Shown one piece after another: positions 1-9,312 of a DNA stretch of 64,000 bases. Each line of letters begins with the position of its first letter. Position 1 is the first letter of the stretch. Made by a program: the position numbers and the translations under genes. The notes under the pieces were generated by a model. The model was not told the origin of the DNA. It did not search any database and was given only the letters and a program-made list of their open reading frames with translations. Source of the stretch: Escherichia hormaechei_A (GTDB lineage Bacteria > Pseudomonadota > Gammaproteobacteria > Enterobacterales > Enterobacteriaceae); contig CP170191.1 of assembly GCA_042434945.1 (NCBI GenBank), forward strand, positions 124,001-188,000, in the 5' to 3' direction.

Positions 1-68
1 AAAATTGTCTTTGTCGTCGGGATTATTCTGTTCCTGGTGAGTTTGTTCATGGGCGAAAACGACCCTAG
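1..68 (+). CDS. ytjA: YtjA small membrane protein, 3' end (partial, one-base gap)
   Basis: The first 18 codons read KIVFVVGIILFLVSLFMG, the carboxy end of the small hydrophobic YtjA family (UPF0391), which I recall ending in MGRKRP. After the glycine codon (52-54) the frame is lost: adding one C would give MGRKRP followed by the TAG at 66-68. As read, the frame instead runs through the terminator to a TAA at 136-138. A one-base loss or a sequencing error is the likely cause. The 5' part of the gene lies outside the window. Confidence 0.7.
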   Translation, partial: NCLCRRDYSVPGEFVHGRKRP

Positions 69-95
69 ATTTCAGACCATTAAGAAAATTTATCC

Positions 96-122
96 AAAGC
101 CAGTCCAGCGGACTGGCTTTTG
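96..122 (+). terminator. Rho-independent terminator after ytjA
   Basis: A perfect stem (AAAGCCAGTCC / GGACTGGCTTT) with a three-base loop is followed by T-rich sequence. It separates ytjA from yjjU. Confidence 0.8.
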
Positions 123-188
123 CGGTTTTAGCGAATAATAAATTGCGTTACTTTGTCTTTCTTTCACAACAAAAACAGGAAGGCAGAA

Positions 189-1246
189 GTGGGGCAGCGA
201 ATACCTGTAACGCTTGGTAATATTGCGCCGTTGTCGCTAAGGCCGTTCCAGCCTGGACGAATAGCTCTGGTGTGCGAAGGCGGCGGGGCAGCGTGGAATT
301 TTCACGGCTGGCGGTGCTGGATGAGTTTATGCGCGCGCAGTTTAATCCTTTCGACTCTTTATCTCGGGCACCTCTGCCGGGGCGCAGACCCTCTCGGCGT
401 TTATCTGCAATCAGCCCGGTTTACGCGCGCAAAGTCATCAAGCGCTACACCACCTCCAAAGAATTCTTCAATCCGGTACGCTTCGTACGCGGCGGGAACC
501 TGATCGATCTCGACTGGTTACTGGATGCTACCTCCAGCCAGATGCCGCTGGCCATGGATACCGCGTCACGTCTGTTCGATACCGGCAAAGAGTTCTGGAT
601 GTGCGCCAGCCGTGGCGATGACTATTCGCCGGGTTACTTTTCGCCGCAGAAAGAGAACTGGCTGGATATCATCCGCGCGTCCAGCGCGATCCCGGGATTC
701 TACCGCACCGGCGCCCTGCTGGAGGGGATAAGCTATCTTGACGGCGGTATCAGCGACGCGGTGCCGGTACAGGAGGCGGCGCGGCGCGGGGCAAAAACCA
801 TTGTGGTGATCCGCACGGTGCCTTCGCAGATGTATTACACCCCACAGTGGTTTAAGCGGATGGAACGCTGGCTGGGCGACAGCAGCCTGCAACCGCTGGT
901 GAATATCGCGAAGCAGCATGAAACCACCTACGGCGCGATGCAGCGTTTTATTGAAAAACCACCGGGCAAGCTGCGCATCTTTGAAATTTATCCGCCTAAG
1001 CCGCTGTTGAGCATGGCGCTGGGCAGTCGGCTGCCTGCGTTGCGTATGGATTACAAAACGGGGCGGCTGTGCGGGCGTTACTTCCTGGCGACAGTCGGGA
1101 AAATGCTGGCGGAGCAACCGCCTCTTCATCGGCATAAAAGCATCATTTTGCCGCCTGCCGTTGTGGCCAATGACGCGTTGGCGATGCCGCTGGTGGACGC
1201 GCCGCAGGCCAACGATGGCTTACTCGATAACGAGGATCTGGCGTGA
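189..1246 (+). pseudogene. yjjU: YjjU patatin-like phospholipase, frame broken near the 5' end
   Basis: YjjU is a patatin-family (RssA-like) serine lipase/esterase. The start is GTG 189, preceded by AGGAAGG (177-183), and gives GQRIPVTLGN. The frame then slips repeatedly: comparison with the expected family sequence places five single-base insertions at GGGG 285-288, GG 313-314, within 354-360, GGG 366-368 and TTT 420-422. Removing them gives about 350 codons, close to the family length of about 357. The damage covers the oxyanion GGGxRG motif and the GTSAG nucleophile elbow; the downstream DGG motif (YLDGGISDA) is intact. The part after about 430 is clearly diverged from K-12. Five insertions within 140 bases in an otherwise healthy gene look more like sequence errors than natural decay, but as read it is a pseudogene. 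It overlaps yjjV by four bases. Confidence 0.75.
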
Positions 1247-2025
1247 CGCACTGCTTTATCGATACCCATTGCCACTTTGATTTCCCGCCGTTTAGCGGGG
1301 AGGAAACATCAAGTATTGCGCGCGCGGCTGAGGCCGGTGTGAGAGCCATTATTGTGCCCGCTATTGAAGCGGCGAGATTCGACAAAGTTCTGGCGCTTGC
1401 CCGGGAGCACGATGCGCTGTATGCCGCGCTGGGTCTGCATCCGATCGTTATTGAGCACCATCTTGATGACCATCTCGACAGGCTGGATGCCACGCTGCAA
1501 AATGCGGATACGAAGCTGGTTGCCATCGGTGAGATCGGCCTCGATCTCTATCGTGAAGATCCGCAGTTTGAGCGCCAGCAGACGATCCTGGATGCGCAGC
1601 TCCGGCTGGCAAAGCGCCACGATCTGCCGGTGATCCTCCACTCCAGACGTACCCATGACAAACTGGCGATGCACCTGAAGCGTATCGACGTGCCGCGCAG
1701 GGGCGTGGTCCATGGTTTCGCTGGAAGCCTTCAGCAGGCGCAGCGTTTTATTGAGCTGGGCTATAAGATTGGCGTCGGTGGCACCATTACCTATCCGCGT
1801 GCCAGCAAAACCCGTGATGTGATGGCGCAGCTCCCGCTGACCTCGCTCCTGCTGGAAACGGATGCGCCTGACATGCCGCTGAATGGTTTTCAGGGCCAGC
1901 CCAACCGCCCGGAGCAGGCGGCGCGCGTTTTTGATGTGCTGTGTGAGCTGCGTCAGGAGCCTGAAGATGTGATTGCCAGCGCGCTGCTGGAAAACACCCG
2001 CGCGGTCTTCGGCATCACGCTATAA
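1243..2025 (+). CDS. yjjV: YjjV, TatD-family metal-dependent hydrolase
   Basis: The protein has 260 residues, as usual for YjjV. TatD-family features are in order: the metal-binding HTHCH-type start (DTHCHFD, residues 7-13), GEIGLD near residue 97, ILHSR and VHGF histidines, and ETDAPDMPL near residue 205 with the last metal aspartate. The family are two-metal nucleases/hydrolases; the substrate of YjjV is not established. The start is GTG 1243, overlapping the end of yjjU, which suggests translational coupling. The sequence is clearly diverged from K-12 YjjV, so this gene belongs to a non-E. coli tract. Confidence 0.9.
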   Translation: MTHCFIDTHCHFDFPPFSGEETSSIARAAEAGVRAIIVPAIEAARFDKVLALAREHDALYAALGLHPIVIEHHLDDHLDRLDATLQNADTKLVAIGEIGLDLYREDPQFERQQTILDAQLRLAKRHDLPVILHSRRTHDKLAMHLKRIDVPRRGVVHGFAGSLQQAQRFIELGYKIGVGGTITYPRASKTRDVMAQLPLTSLLLETDAPDMPLNGFQGQPNRPEQAARVFDVLCELRQEPEDVIASALLENTRAVFGITL

Positions 2026-2880
2026 ATAAAGGGCCGGGCGGATCACCGTGATCTGCTGCCGTTCCAGGGCCTGCGCCAGCGGCTCGATGTCCTCCGGCGT
2101 GGCGCTCCGCCATCGCGCCGCCTCCCCGTAAACCCCATGAGCATGAAACGCGTTGATCCGCACAGGAACGTTCCCCAACGCGTGGATAAAAGCGGTCAGC
2201 GATGGCAGATGGTGCAGATAATCACACCGAGCGGGGATCACCAGCAGGCGCAGCTCCGTCAGGCGATGACGATCGGCCAGCCAGCGGATGCTCTGCTTGA
2301 TCTGCGTGTTTTCGCGCCCGGTCAGAAAACGGTGATGTTCATTGCCCCAGGCTTTCAGATCCACCATCGCGCCGTCAAACACCGGTAACAGCTTTTGCCA
2401 GCCGGTTTCGCTTAACAGGCCGTTGCTGTCCACCAGGCACGTCAGATGGCGCAGGGACGGTTCGGCTTTGATCGCGGTGAACAGCGCAACCAAAAACGGC
2501 AGCTGCGTGGTGGCCTCACCCCCGCTGACGGTCACGCCCTCAATAAACGGCGCGGACGTGCGAACCCGGGAGAGGATCTCCTCGACGCTATAGCGCTGCG
2601 CCATCGGCGTCGCCTGCTGCTGACACAGGTGCAGACAGGTGTCGCACTGCTGACAGTGACTCTCCTGCCACCAGACGCGCCCGGCCTGAATTGCCAGCGC
2701 ATCATGAGGACAGTGGGGAACACAGTCGCCGCAGTCATTGCAACGTCCCATCGTCCACGGATTGTGACAGTTTTTGCAGCGCAGATTGCAGCCCTGCAAA
2801 AACAGAGCCAGACGACTGCCTGGCCCGTCAACGCAGGAGAAGGGGATAATCTTACTGACTAAAGCGCATCTGCTGTTCAT
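2020..2880 (-). CDS. yjjW: YjjW, radical SAM activating enzyme for the glycyl-radical protein YjjI
   Basis: The 286-residue protein carries the radical SAM motif CNLRCKNC (C-x3-C-x2-C, about residues 30-37) followed by ferredoxin-like cysteine clusters NDCGDCVPHCP and CQQCDTCLHLC for two more 4Fe-4S centres, the layout of glycyl-radical-enzyme activases. It overlaps the 3' end of yjjI by 29 bases, so the pair is almost surely co-transcribed and YjjW is predicted to install the glycyl radical on YjjI. The first 55 or so residues resemble K-12 closely and the rest does not, so a mosaic switch lies near 2700-2880. It overlaps convergent yjjV by six bases. Confidence 0.9.
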   Translation of the reverse strand: MNSRCALVSKIIPFSCVDGPGSRLALFLQGCNLRCKNCHNPWTMGRCNDCGDCVPHCPHDALAIQAGRVWWQESHCQQCDTCLHLCQQQATPMAQRYSVEEILSRVRTSAPFIEGVTVSGGEATTQLPFLVALFTAIKAEPSLRHLTCLVDSNGLLSETGWQKLLPVFDGAMVDLKAWGNEHHRFLTGRENTQIKQSIRWLADRHRLTELRLLVIPARCDYLHHLPSLTAFIHALGNVPVRINAFHAHGVYGEAARWRSATPEDIEPLAQALERQQITVIRPALYL

Positions 2881-4402
2881 GGCTTATCACGCGCGGCTGG
2901 CGTTCCAGAATACGAGTGTTGCGTGCGGCTTCTTCGCCCAGCCAGGTGGTGTTGGTGCGTGAACCTTCGGCGCGATATTTTTCTAAATCCGACAAACGCA
3001 CCATATAACCGGTAACGCGAACCAGATCGTTACCGCTGACATTGGCGGTAAATTCACGCATTCCGGCTTTAAAGGCACCGAGGCAAAGCTGTACCAGCGC
3101 CTGCGGATTACGTTTGATGGTTTCGTCGAGCGTCAGAATGTCGCTGATGCCGGAATAATAATAAGCATGATGCGGGGCGACAGTTTGCAGATGGGTGATC
3201 GGATCTGGCTCATCGCCATACGGCAAACGCGCGCCCGGCGTGGTGCCGATATCGGAACTGATCCCCGACTGTGCGTGTAACATGGCGCGTTTTTGCCAGC
3301 CATATTTCACGGGGGTATTGGCGACAAACTCCGCCAGTTGCGCGCTGATGCGATAACCCACTTCATTTGCGGCGGCTTCTTTACCGTAGCGCGCGGCAAT
3401 CCCTTCTTTCTCACACAGCAAGTTAACCGCTTCCGCCAGCCCATACATGCCAAACATTGGCACAAAACGTTCAGGGTTAATCAGCCCTTCTTTCACCAGG
3501 AAGCTATTCTCAAAGAAGTGTGATTGTTGATAGAGGAATTCACACCGCGCATCGATGATGGCGATCTGCTGCTGGCAGTAGTGCGGTAGAGTGCGCGTAA
3601 AGAAGTCATCCAGCGATTCGCTGCGCTCGGCAATGGCTTTCAGGTTAAGGCGTACCAGCGTGCTGCCACCACCCGCCAGCGGCAGTGAGTTGTAACAGCT
3701 CACAATCCCGTAGCCCCCTTTTGTGAAAATTTTATCATGCACCGGACCGTTGGCGATGTGCGGTTTGCTACATTCACAGATGTTCTTCGCCACTTCCAGC
3801 AGCAGGTCATCAGGGGTGATTTCAGGATCGTAGATAAAGGTCAGGTTCGGTGAAACCTGCTTCAACTCTGCGTCTGCACGTAAGATCGCGCGGGTAATGG
3901 GCGAATCAGACGGGCCGATATTGGCGTGCATAAAGGCGTCTGGCAGGGTTCTGTCGAGGTAACGCCAGAAACGTTTTATTCGAACATCGATCTCGTCTTG
4001 TGTTAGAATTCTAACATACGGTTGCAACAACGCATCCAGTTGCCCCAGGTAGACCGGCATCGATGTGACCGACGGTACGTGGTGGTAAAGAATGGTCAGC
4101 AGAGAGAGTGCGTCATCAAGATCTTTCGCGCCTTCCAGCTCCAGCCATTCGGAACCGTTCGCCAGAAAACGGGCGTAATCGGGTAAGACATAGCGCGGTT
4201 TGTACGGCGCATGACCTTCAAACATATCGCAGATTACACCTTCATCCAGCGCGCGGCGGGCTTCGGCAGGAAGCTGTGGGTAAGGCAGATTGTTTTCTGC
4301 TTCCAGTGCCAGAAAATGGCGCTTCTGCTCCGGGCTAAGCACTGGGCTGGTGACAATTTGCTGGCAACGTTGTTGCAGTGCATTTTCATGAGAAGTGGGC
4401 AT
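2852..4402 (-). CDS. yjjI: YjjI, glycyl-radical-enzyme-like protein (DUF3029)
   Basis: The protein has 516 residues, the K-12 length, and matches the K-12 protein as far as I recall. The carboxy end carries REFTANVSGN followed by RVTGY, the likely glycyl-radical loop. The reaction is unknown. The gene sits next to its presumed activase YjjW, which supports an anaerobic role. The body of the gene contains two DeoR operators (3722-3737 and 4001-4016), so the upstream deo promoter fires from inside this gene on the opposite strand. The start ATG at 4402 is preceded by an AAAGGAAAAG-type Shine-Dalgarno region. Confidence 0.92.
   Translation of the reverse strand: MPTSHENALQQRCQQIVTSPVLSPEQKRHFLALEAENNLPYPQLPAEARRALDEGVICDMFEGHAPYKPRYVLPDYARFLANGSEWLELEGAKDLDDALSLLTILYHHVPSVTSMPVYLGQLDALLQPYVRILTQDEIDVRIKRFWRYLDRTLPDAFMHANIGPSDSPITRAILRADAELKQVSPNLTFIYDPEITPDDLLLEVAKNICECSKPHIANGPVHDKIFTKGGYGIVSCYNSLPLAGGGSTLVRLNLKAIAERSESLDDFFTRTLPHYCQQQIAIIDARCEFLYQQSHFFENSFLVKEGLINPERFVPMFGMYGLAEAVNLLCEKEGIAARYGKEAAANEVGYRISAQLAEFVANTPVKYGWQKRAMLHAQSGISSDIGTTPGARLPYGDEPDPITHLQTVAPHHAYYYSGISDILTLDETIKRNPQALVQLCLGAFKAGMREFTANVSGNDLVRVTGYMVRLSDLEKYRAEGSRTNTTWLGEEAARNTRILERQPRVISHEQQMRFSQ
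3722..3737. promoter_or_regulatory. Candidate auxiliary DeoR operator (OE)
   Basis: TGTGAAAATTTTATCA matches the DeoR palindrome TGTTAGAATTCTAACA at 12 of 16 positions. It starts 279 bases before the perfect copy at 4001, which fits the known auxiliary operator upstream of deoO1 in E. coli. The assignment is from spacing and partial match. Confidence 0.5.
4001..4016. promoter_or_regulatory. DeoR operator O1 at deoP1, inside yjjI
   Basis: TGTTAGAATTCTAACA is a perfect 16-base palindrome and equals the DeoR consensus. It lies inside yjjI, where E. coli deoP1 is known to be, and is 599 bases from the second operator at 4600, the known O1-O2 loop distance. Confidence 0.88.
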
Positions 4403-4511
4403 CTTCTTTTCCTTTTATGCCGAAGGTGATGCGCCATTGTAAGAAGTTTCGTGATGTTCACTTTGATCCTGATGCGTTTGCCACCACTGACGCATTCATT
4501 TGAAAGTGAAT

Positions 4512-4584
4512 TATTTGAACCAGATCGCATTATAGTGATGCAAACTTGTAAGTAGATTTCCTTAATTGTGATGTATATCGAAGT
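4512..4584 (+). promoter_or_regulatory. deoP2 control region: two CRP sites with the CytR site between
   Basis: Two CRP-type half-site pairs are visible: TTTGA-N7-or-so-TCGCA at 4514-4529 and TGTGA-N6-TCGAA at 4567-4582. Their starts are 53 bases apart, as for the -93.5 and -40.5 sites of E. coli deoP2. The interval contains TGCAA/TTGTAA, consistent with CytR binding between two CRP dimers. Confidence 0.75.
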
Positions 4585-4598
4585 GTGTTGCGGAGTAG

Positions 4599-4615
4599 AT
4601 GTTAGAATACTAACA
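4599..4615. promoter_or_regulatory. DeoR operator O2 at deoP2
   Basis: ATGTTAGAATACTAACA has one mismatch to the perfect DeoR palindrome. It lies 45 bases before deoC and downstream of the two CRP sites, so DeoR bound here and at 4001 can loop out the DNA between. Confidence 0.85.
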
Positions 4616-4659
4616 AACTCGCAAGGTGAATTTTATTGGCGACAAGCCAGGAGAATGAA

Positions 4660-5439
4660 ATGACTGATCTGAAAGCAAGCAGCCTGCGTGCACTGAAATT
4701 GATGGACCTGACCACCCTGAATGACGACGACACCGACGAGAAAGTAATTGCTCTGTGTCATCAGGCCAAAACTCCGGTCGGCAATACCGCCGCTATCTGT
4801 ATCTATCCTCGCTTTATCCCGATTGCTCGCAAAACACTGAAAGAGCAGGGCACCCCGGAAATCCGTATTGCTACGGTAACCAACTTCCCACACGGTAACG
4901 ACGACATCGACATCGCACTGGCAGAAACCCGTGCGGCAATCGCCTACGGTGCTGATGAAGTTGACGTTGTGTTCCCGTACCGCGCGCTGATGGCGGGTAA
5001 CGAGCAGGTTGGTTTTGACCTGGTGAAAGCCTGTAAAGAGGCTTGCGCGGCAGCGAATGTACTGCTGAAAGTGATCATCGAAACCGGCGAACTGAAAGAC
5101 GAAGCGCTGATCCGTAAAGCGTCTGAAATCTCCATCAAAGCGGGTGCGGACTTCATCAAAACCTCTACCGGTAAAGTGGCTGTGAACGCGACGCCGGAAA
5201 GCGCGCGCATCATGATGGAAGTGATCCGTGATATGGGCGTAGAAAAAACCGTTGGTTTCAAACCGGCGGGCGGCGTGCGTACTGCGGAAGATGCGCAGAA
5301 ATATCTCGCCATCGCAGATGAACTGTTCGGTGCTGACTGGGCTGATGCGCGTCACTACCGCTTTGGCGCTTCCAGCCTGCTGGCAAGCCTGCTGAAAGCG
5401 CTGGGCCACGGCGACGGTAAGAGCGCCAGCAGCTACTAA
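4660..5439 (+). CDS. deoC: Deoxyribose-phosphate aldolase DeoC
   Basis: DeoC cleaves 2-deoxyribose-5-phosphate to glyceraldehyde-3-phosphate and acetaldehyde in the cytoplasm. The 259 residues match K-12. The Schiff-base lysine sits in ADFIKTSTGK (K167) and the second active-site lysine in VGFKPAGG (K201). The start ATG 4660 follows AGGAGA (4649-4654). First gene of the deoCABD operon; expression is set by DeoR, CytR and CRP at the two promoters listed. Confidence 0.98.
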   Translation: MTDLKASSLRALKLMDLTTLNDDDTDEKVIALCHQAKTPVGNTAAICIYPRFIPIARKTLKEQGTPEIRIATVTNFPHGNDDIDIALAETRAAIAYGADEVDVVFPYRALMAGNEQVGFDLVKACKEACAAANVLLKVIIETGELKDEALIRKASEISIKAGADFIKTSTGKVAVNATPESARIMMEVIRDMGVEKTVGFKPAGGVRTAEDAQKYLAIADELFGADWADARHYRFGASSLLASLLKALGHGDGKSASSY

Positions 5440-5453
5440 GTAAGATGCTTTAC

Positions 5454-5528
5454 GCCTGATGCGCTGCGCTTATCAGGCCTACGAGACGTATCTACCCGTA
5501 GGCCGGATAAGGCGTAGACGCATCCGGC
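5454..5528. repeat. E. coli-type REP/BIME pair between deoC and deoA
   Basis: Two inverted REP units are visible, GCCTGATGCGCTGCGCTTATCAGGC at 5454-5478 and its partner ending in GCATCCGGC at 5528 (starting GTAGGCCGG at 5498). The sequence type is the classic E. coli one. It can stabilise the upstream mRNA. Confidence 0.9.
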
Positions 5529-5568
5529 AAAAGCCGCCGCCTCATACTCTTTTCCTCGGGAGGTTACC

Positions 5569-6891
5569 TTGTTTCTCGCACAAGAAATTATTCGTAAAAA
5601 ACGTGATGGTCATGCGCTGAGCGATGAAGAAATTCGTTTCTTTATCAACGGTATTCGCGACAACACTATCTCCGAAGGGCAGATTGCCGCCCTCGCGATG
5701 ACCATTTTCTTCCACGATATGACAATGCCTGAGCGTGTCTCGCTGACCATGGCGATGCGAGATTCAGGAACCGTTCTCGACTGGAAAAGCCTGCATCTGA
5801 ATGGACCGATTGTTGATAAACACTCCACCGGTGGCGTCGGCGATGTCACTTCGCTGATGTTGGGGCCGATGGTCGCAGCCTGCGGCGGCTATATTCCGAT
5901 GATCTCCGGTCGTGGCCTCGGTCATACTGGCGGTACGCTCGACAAACTGGAATCCATCCCTGGCTTCGACATTTTCCCGGATGACAACCGTTTCCGCGAA
6001 ATTATTAAAGACGTCGGTGTGGCGATTATTGGCCAGACCAGCTCACTGGCTCCGGCAGATAAACGTTTCTACGCGACCCGCGATATTACCGCAACCGTGG
6101 ACTCCATCCCGCTGATCACTGCCTCGATCCTGGCGAAGAAACTGGCGGAAGGTCTGGACGCGCTGGTGATGGACGTGAAAGTGGGTAGCGGCGCGTTTAT
6201 GCCGACCTACGAACTCTCTGAAGCCCTTGCCGAAGCGATTGTTGGCGTGGCTAACGGCGCTGGCGTGCGCACCACCGCGCTGCTCACCGACATGAATCAG
6301 GTACTGGCCTCCAGTGCAGGTAACGCGGTTGAAGTTCGTGAAGCGGTGCAGTTCCTGACGGGTGAATATCGTAACCCGCGTCTGTTTGATGTCACGATGG
6401 CGCTGTGTGTGGAGATGCTGATCTCCGGCAAACTGGCGAAAGATGACGCCGAAGCGCGCGCGAAATTGCAGGCGGTGCTGGACAACGGTAAAGCGGCAGA
6501 AGTCTTTGGTCGTATGGTAGCGGCACAAAAAGGCCCGACCGACTTCGTTGAGAACTACGCGAAGTATCTGCCGACAGCGATGCTGACGAAAGCAGTCTAT
6601 GCTGATACCGAAGGTTTTGTCAGTGAAATGGATACCCGCGCGCTGGGGATGGCAGTGGTTGCAATGGGCGGCGGACGCCGTCAGGCATCTGACACCATCG
6701 ATTACAGCGTCGGCTTTACTGATATGGCACGTCTGGGCGACCAGGTAGACGGTCAGCGTCCGCTGGCGGTTATCCACGCGAAAGACGAAAACAGCTGGCA
6801 GGAAGCGGCGAAAGCGGTGAAAGCGGCAATTAAACTTGCCGATAAAGCACCGGAAAGCACACCAACTGTCTATCGCCGTATCAGCGAATAA
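5569..6891 (+). CDS. deoA: Thymidine phosphorylase DeoA
   Basis: DeoA performs phosphorolysis of thymidine and deoxyuridine to base and deoxyribose-1-phosphate. The protein has 440 residues with the family signature [12 protein letters not shown] (about 84-95) and [18 protein letters not shown] (about 113-130). Translation starts at TTG 5569, as in K-12, after GGGAGG. Second gene of the deo operon; its product feeds DeoB. Apart from one or two residues it matches K-12. Confidence 0.98.
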
Positions 6892-6942
6892 CGGTATACT
6901 GATCTGATCATTTAAATTTGAAGCACTGAGTACGGAGAACAT

Positions 6943-8166
6943 ATGAAACGTGCATTTATTATGGTGCTGGACTCATTCGGCATCGGCGCTACAGAAGATG
7001 CAGAACGCTTTGGTGACGTCGGGGCTGACACCCTGGGTCATATCGCTGAAGCTTGTGCCAAAGGCGAAGCTGATAACGGTCGTAAAGGCCCGCTCAATCT
7101 GCCAAATCTGACCCGTCTGGGGCTGGCGAAAGCACACGAAGGTTCTACCGGTTTCATTCCGGCGGGAATGGACGGCAACGCTGAAGTTATCGGCGCGTAC
7201 GCATGGGCGCACGAAATGTCATCCGGTAAAGATACCCCGTCTGGTCACTGGGAAATCGCCGGTGTCCCGGTTCTGTTTGAGTGGGGATATTTCTCCGATC
7301 ACGAAAACAGCTTCCCGCAAGAGCTGCTGGATAAACTGGTCGAACGCGCTAATCTGCCGGGTTACCTCGGTAACTGCCACTCTTCCGGTACGGTCATTCT
7401 GGATCAACTGGGCGAAGAGCACATGAAAACCGGCAAGCCGATTTTCTATACCTCCGCTGACTCCGTGTTCCAGATTGCCTGTCATGAAGAAACTTTCGGT
7501 CTGGATAAACTCTACGAACTGTGCGAAATCGCCCGTGAAGAGCTGACCAACGGCGGCTACAATATCGGTCGTGTTATCGCTCGTCCGTTTATCGGCGACA
7601 AAGCCGGTAACTTCCAGCGTACCGGTAACCGTCACGACCTGGCTGTTGAGCCGCCAGCACCGACCGTGCTGCAGAAACTGGTTGATGAAAAACACGGCCA
7701 GGTGGTTTCTGTCGGTAAAATTGCGGACATCTACGCCAACTGCGGTATCACCAAAAAAGTGAAAGCGACTGGCCTGGACGCGCTGTTTGACGCCACCATC
7801 AAAGAGATGAAAGAAGCGGGTGATAACACCATCGTCTTCACCAACTTCGTTGACTTCGACTCTTCCTGGGGCCACCGTCGCGACGTCGCCGGTTATGCTG
7901 CGGGTCTGGAACTGTTCGACCGCCGTCTGCCGGAGCTGATGTCTCTGCTGCGCGATGACGACATCCTGATCCTTACCGCTGACCACGGCTGTGATCCGAC
8001 CTGGACCGGTACTGACCACACGCGTGAACACATTCCGGTACTGGTTTACGGCCCGAAAGTAAAACCGGGCTCACTGGGTCACCGTGAAACCTTCGCGGAT
8101 ATCGGCCAGACTCTGGCAAAATATTTTGGTACTTCTGATATGGAATATGGCAAAGCCATGTTCTGA
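6943..8166 (+). CDS. deoB: Phosphopentomutase DeoB
   Basis: DeoB interconverts (deoxy)ribose-1-phosphate and -5-phosphate. The 407-residue protein is an alkaline-phosphatase-superfamily enzyme: the amino-terminal metal aspartate is in VLDSFGIGA, and the later metal ligands are in [13 protein letters not shown] and [19 protein letters not shown]. It follows deoA by 51 bases; E. coli is known to have an extra promoter here (deoP3). Matches K-12. Confidence 0.98.
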
Positions 8167-8222
8167 TGGATTTGGGCGGAGCGTTGACTCCGCCTTTGTT
8201 ATGTCACAAAAAGGATAAAACA

Positions 8223-8942
8223 ATGGCTACCCCACACATTAATGCAGAAATGGGCGATTTCGCTGACGTAGTTTTGATGCCAGGCGACCCGCTGCGTGCG
8301 AAGTATATTGCTGAAACTTTCCTTGAAGATGCCCGTGAAGTGAACAACGTACGCGGTATGCTGGGCTTCACTGGTACTTACAAAGGCCGCAAAATTTCCG
8401 TAATGGGTCACGGTATGGGTATCCCGTCCTGCTCCATCTACACCAAAGAACTGATCACCGATTTCGGCGTGAAGAAAATTATCCGCGTTGGTTCCTGTGG
8501 CGCTGTTCTGCCGCACGTAAAACTGCGTGACGTGGTGATTGGTATGGGTGCCTGCACCGATTCCAAAGTTAACCGTATCCGCTTTAAAGACCATGACTTC
8601 GCAGCTATCGCTGACTTCGACATGGTGCGTAACGCAGTAGATGCAGCTAAAGCACTGGGCATTGATGCTCGCGTGGGTAACCTGTTCTCCGCTGACCTGT
8701 TCTACTCTCCGGACGGCGAAATGTTCGACGTGATGGAAAAATACGGCATCCTCGGCGTGGAAATGGAAGCGGCTGGTATCTACGGCGTCGCTGCAGAATT
8801 TGGCGCGAAAGCCCTGACCATCTGCACCGTGTCTGACCACATCCGCACTCACGAGCAGACCACTGCCGCTGAGCGTCAGACCACCTTCAACGACATGATC
8901 AAAATCGCACTGGAATCCGTTCTGCTGGGCGATAAAGAGTAA
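8223..8942 (+). CDS. deoD: Purine nucleoside phosphorylase DeoD
   Basis: DeoD phosphorolyses purine (deoxy)nucleosides. The 239 residues match K-12, with the phosphate-binding GHGMGIPS near 64-71, RVGSCGA near 87, and VEMEAAG (about 178-184) plus SDH (about 203-205) at the nucleoside site. The ATG at 8223 with AAAGGA upstream is preferred over the in-frame ATG at 8166, which would add non-conserved residues read through the deoB-deoD spacer. Last gene of the deo operon. Confidence 0.98.
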
Positions 8943-8965
8943 TTGTGTTTCGCTGCAAGGCGATT

Positions 8966-8996
8966 AAGCCGGAGTGGGGGACTGCTCCGGCTTTTT
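8966..8996 (+). terminator. Terminator of the deo operon
   Basis: AAGCCGGAG ... CTCCGGCTTTTT forms a GC-rich hairpin with a T run directly after deoD. Confidence 0.85.
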
Positions 8997-9017
8997 AGTA
9001 TCTATTCACGAATCTAT

Positions 9018-9281
9018 TCATTTATGTTCAGCCGTCATCCAGGAAGGGCATATCAGCAACTCTGGTGGACAACCATAAATTTCTGCCATTTTGCTTTTGA
9101 TGTTTGAGCTAAGCCGTTCCGTCTTTTCGATCTGTTTTAGAGAATTAATCGAGATACCTAACATTTTACTTACTTCAGCAAGCGATAATTTATGCCTGAT
9201 ACGCACGGCGGCTAGCCAGGAAATACGCTGGCTGAACATTAAATTGATAATCTCCCGTTCCTGGTTTTCCAGATCGATCAT
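9018..9281 (-). CDS. Small XRE-type helix-turn-helix protein, unnamed
   Basis: An 87-residue product with an XRE-like HTH in the middle: KLSLAEVSKMLGISINSLKQIE (about residues 31-52) has the alternation of a canonical HTH followed by a recognition helix. A strong Shine-Dalgarno (AAGGAAGG) precedes the ATG at 9281, so translation is plausible. It ends 76 bases after deoD and starts 31 bases from the end of lplA. K-12 has the HipA-like yjjJ in this gap, which is absent here; a HipB-like regulator left from such a locus is a guess only. Base composition is more AT-rich than its neighbours. Confidence 0.6.
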   Translation of the reverse strand: MIDLENQEREIINLMFSQRISWLAAVRIRHKLSLAEVSKMLGISINSLKQIEKTERLSSNIKSKMAEIYGCPPELLICPSWMTAEHK

Positions 9282-9312
9282 ATTTCCTTCCTTGGATATT
9301 TTAATCAGCGAG

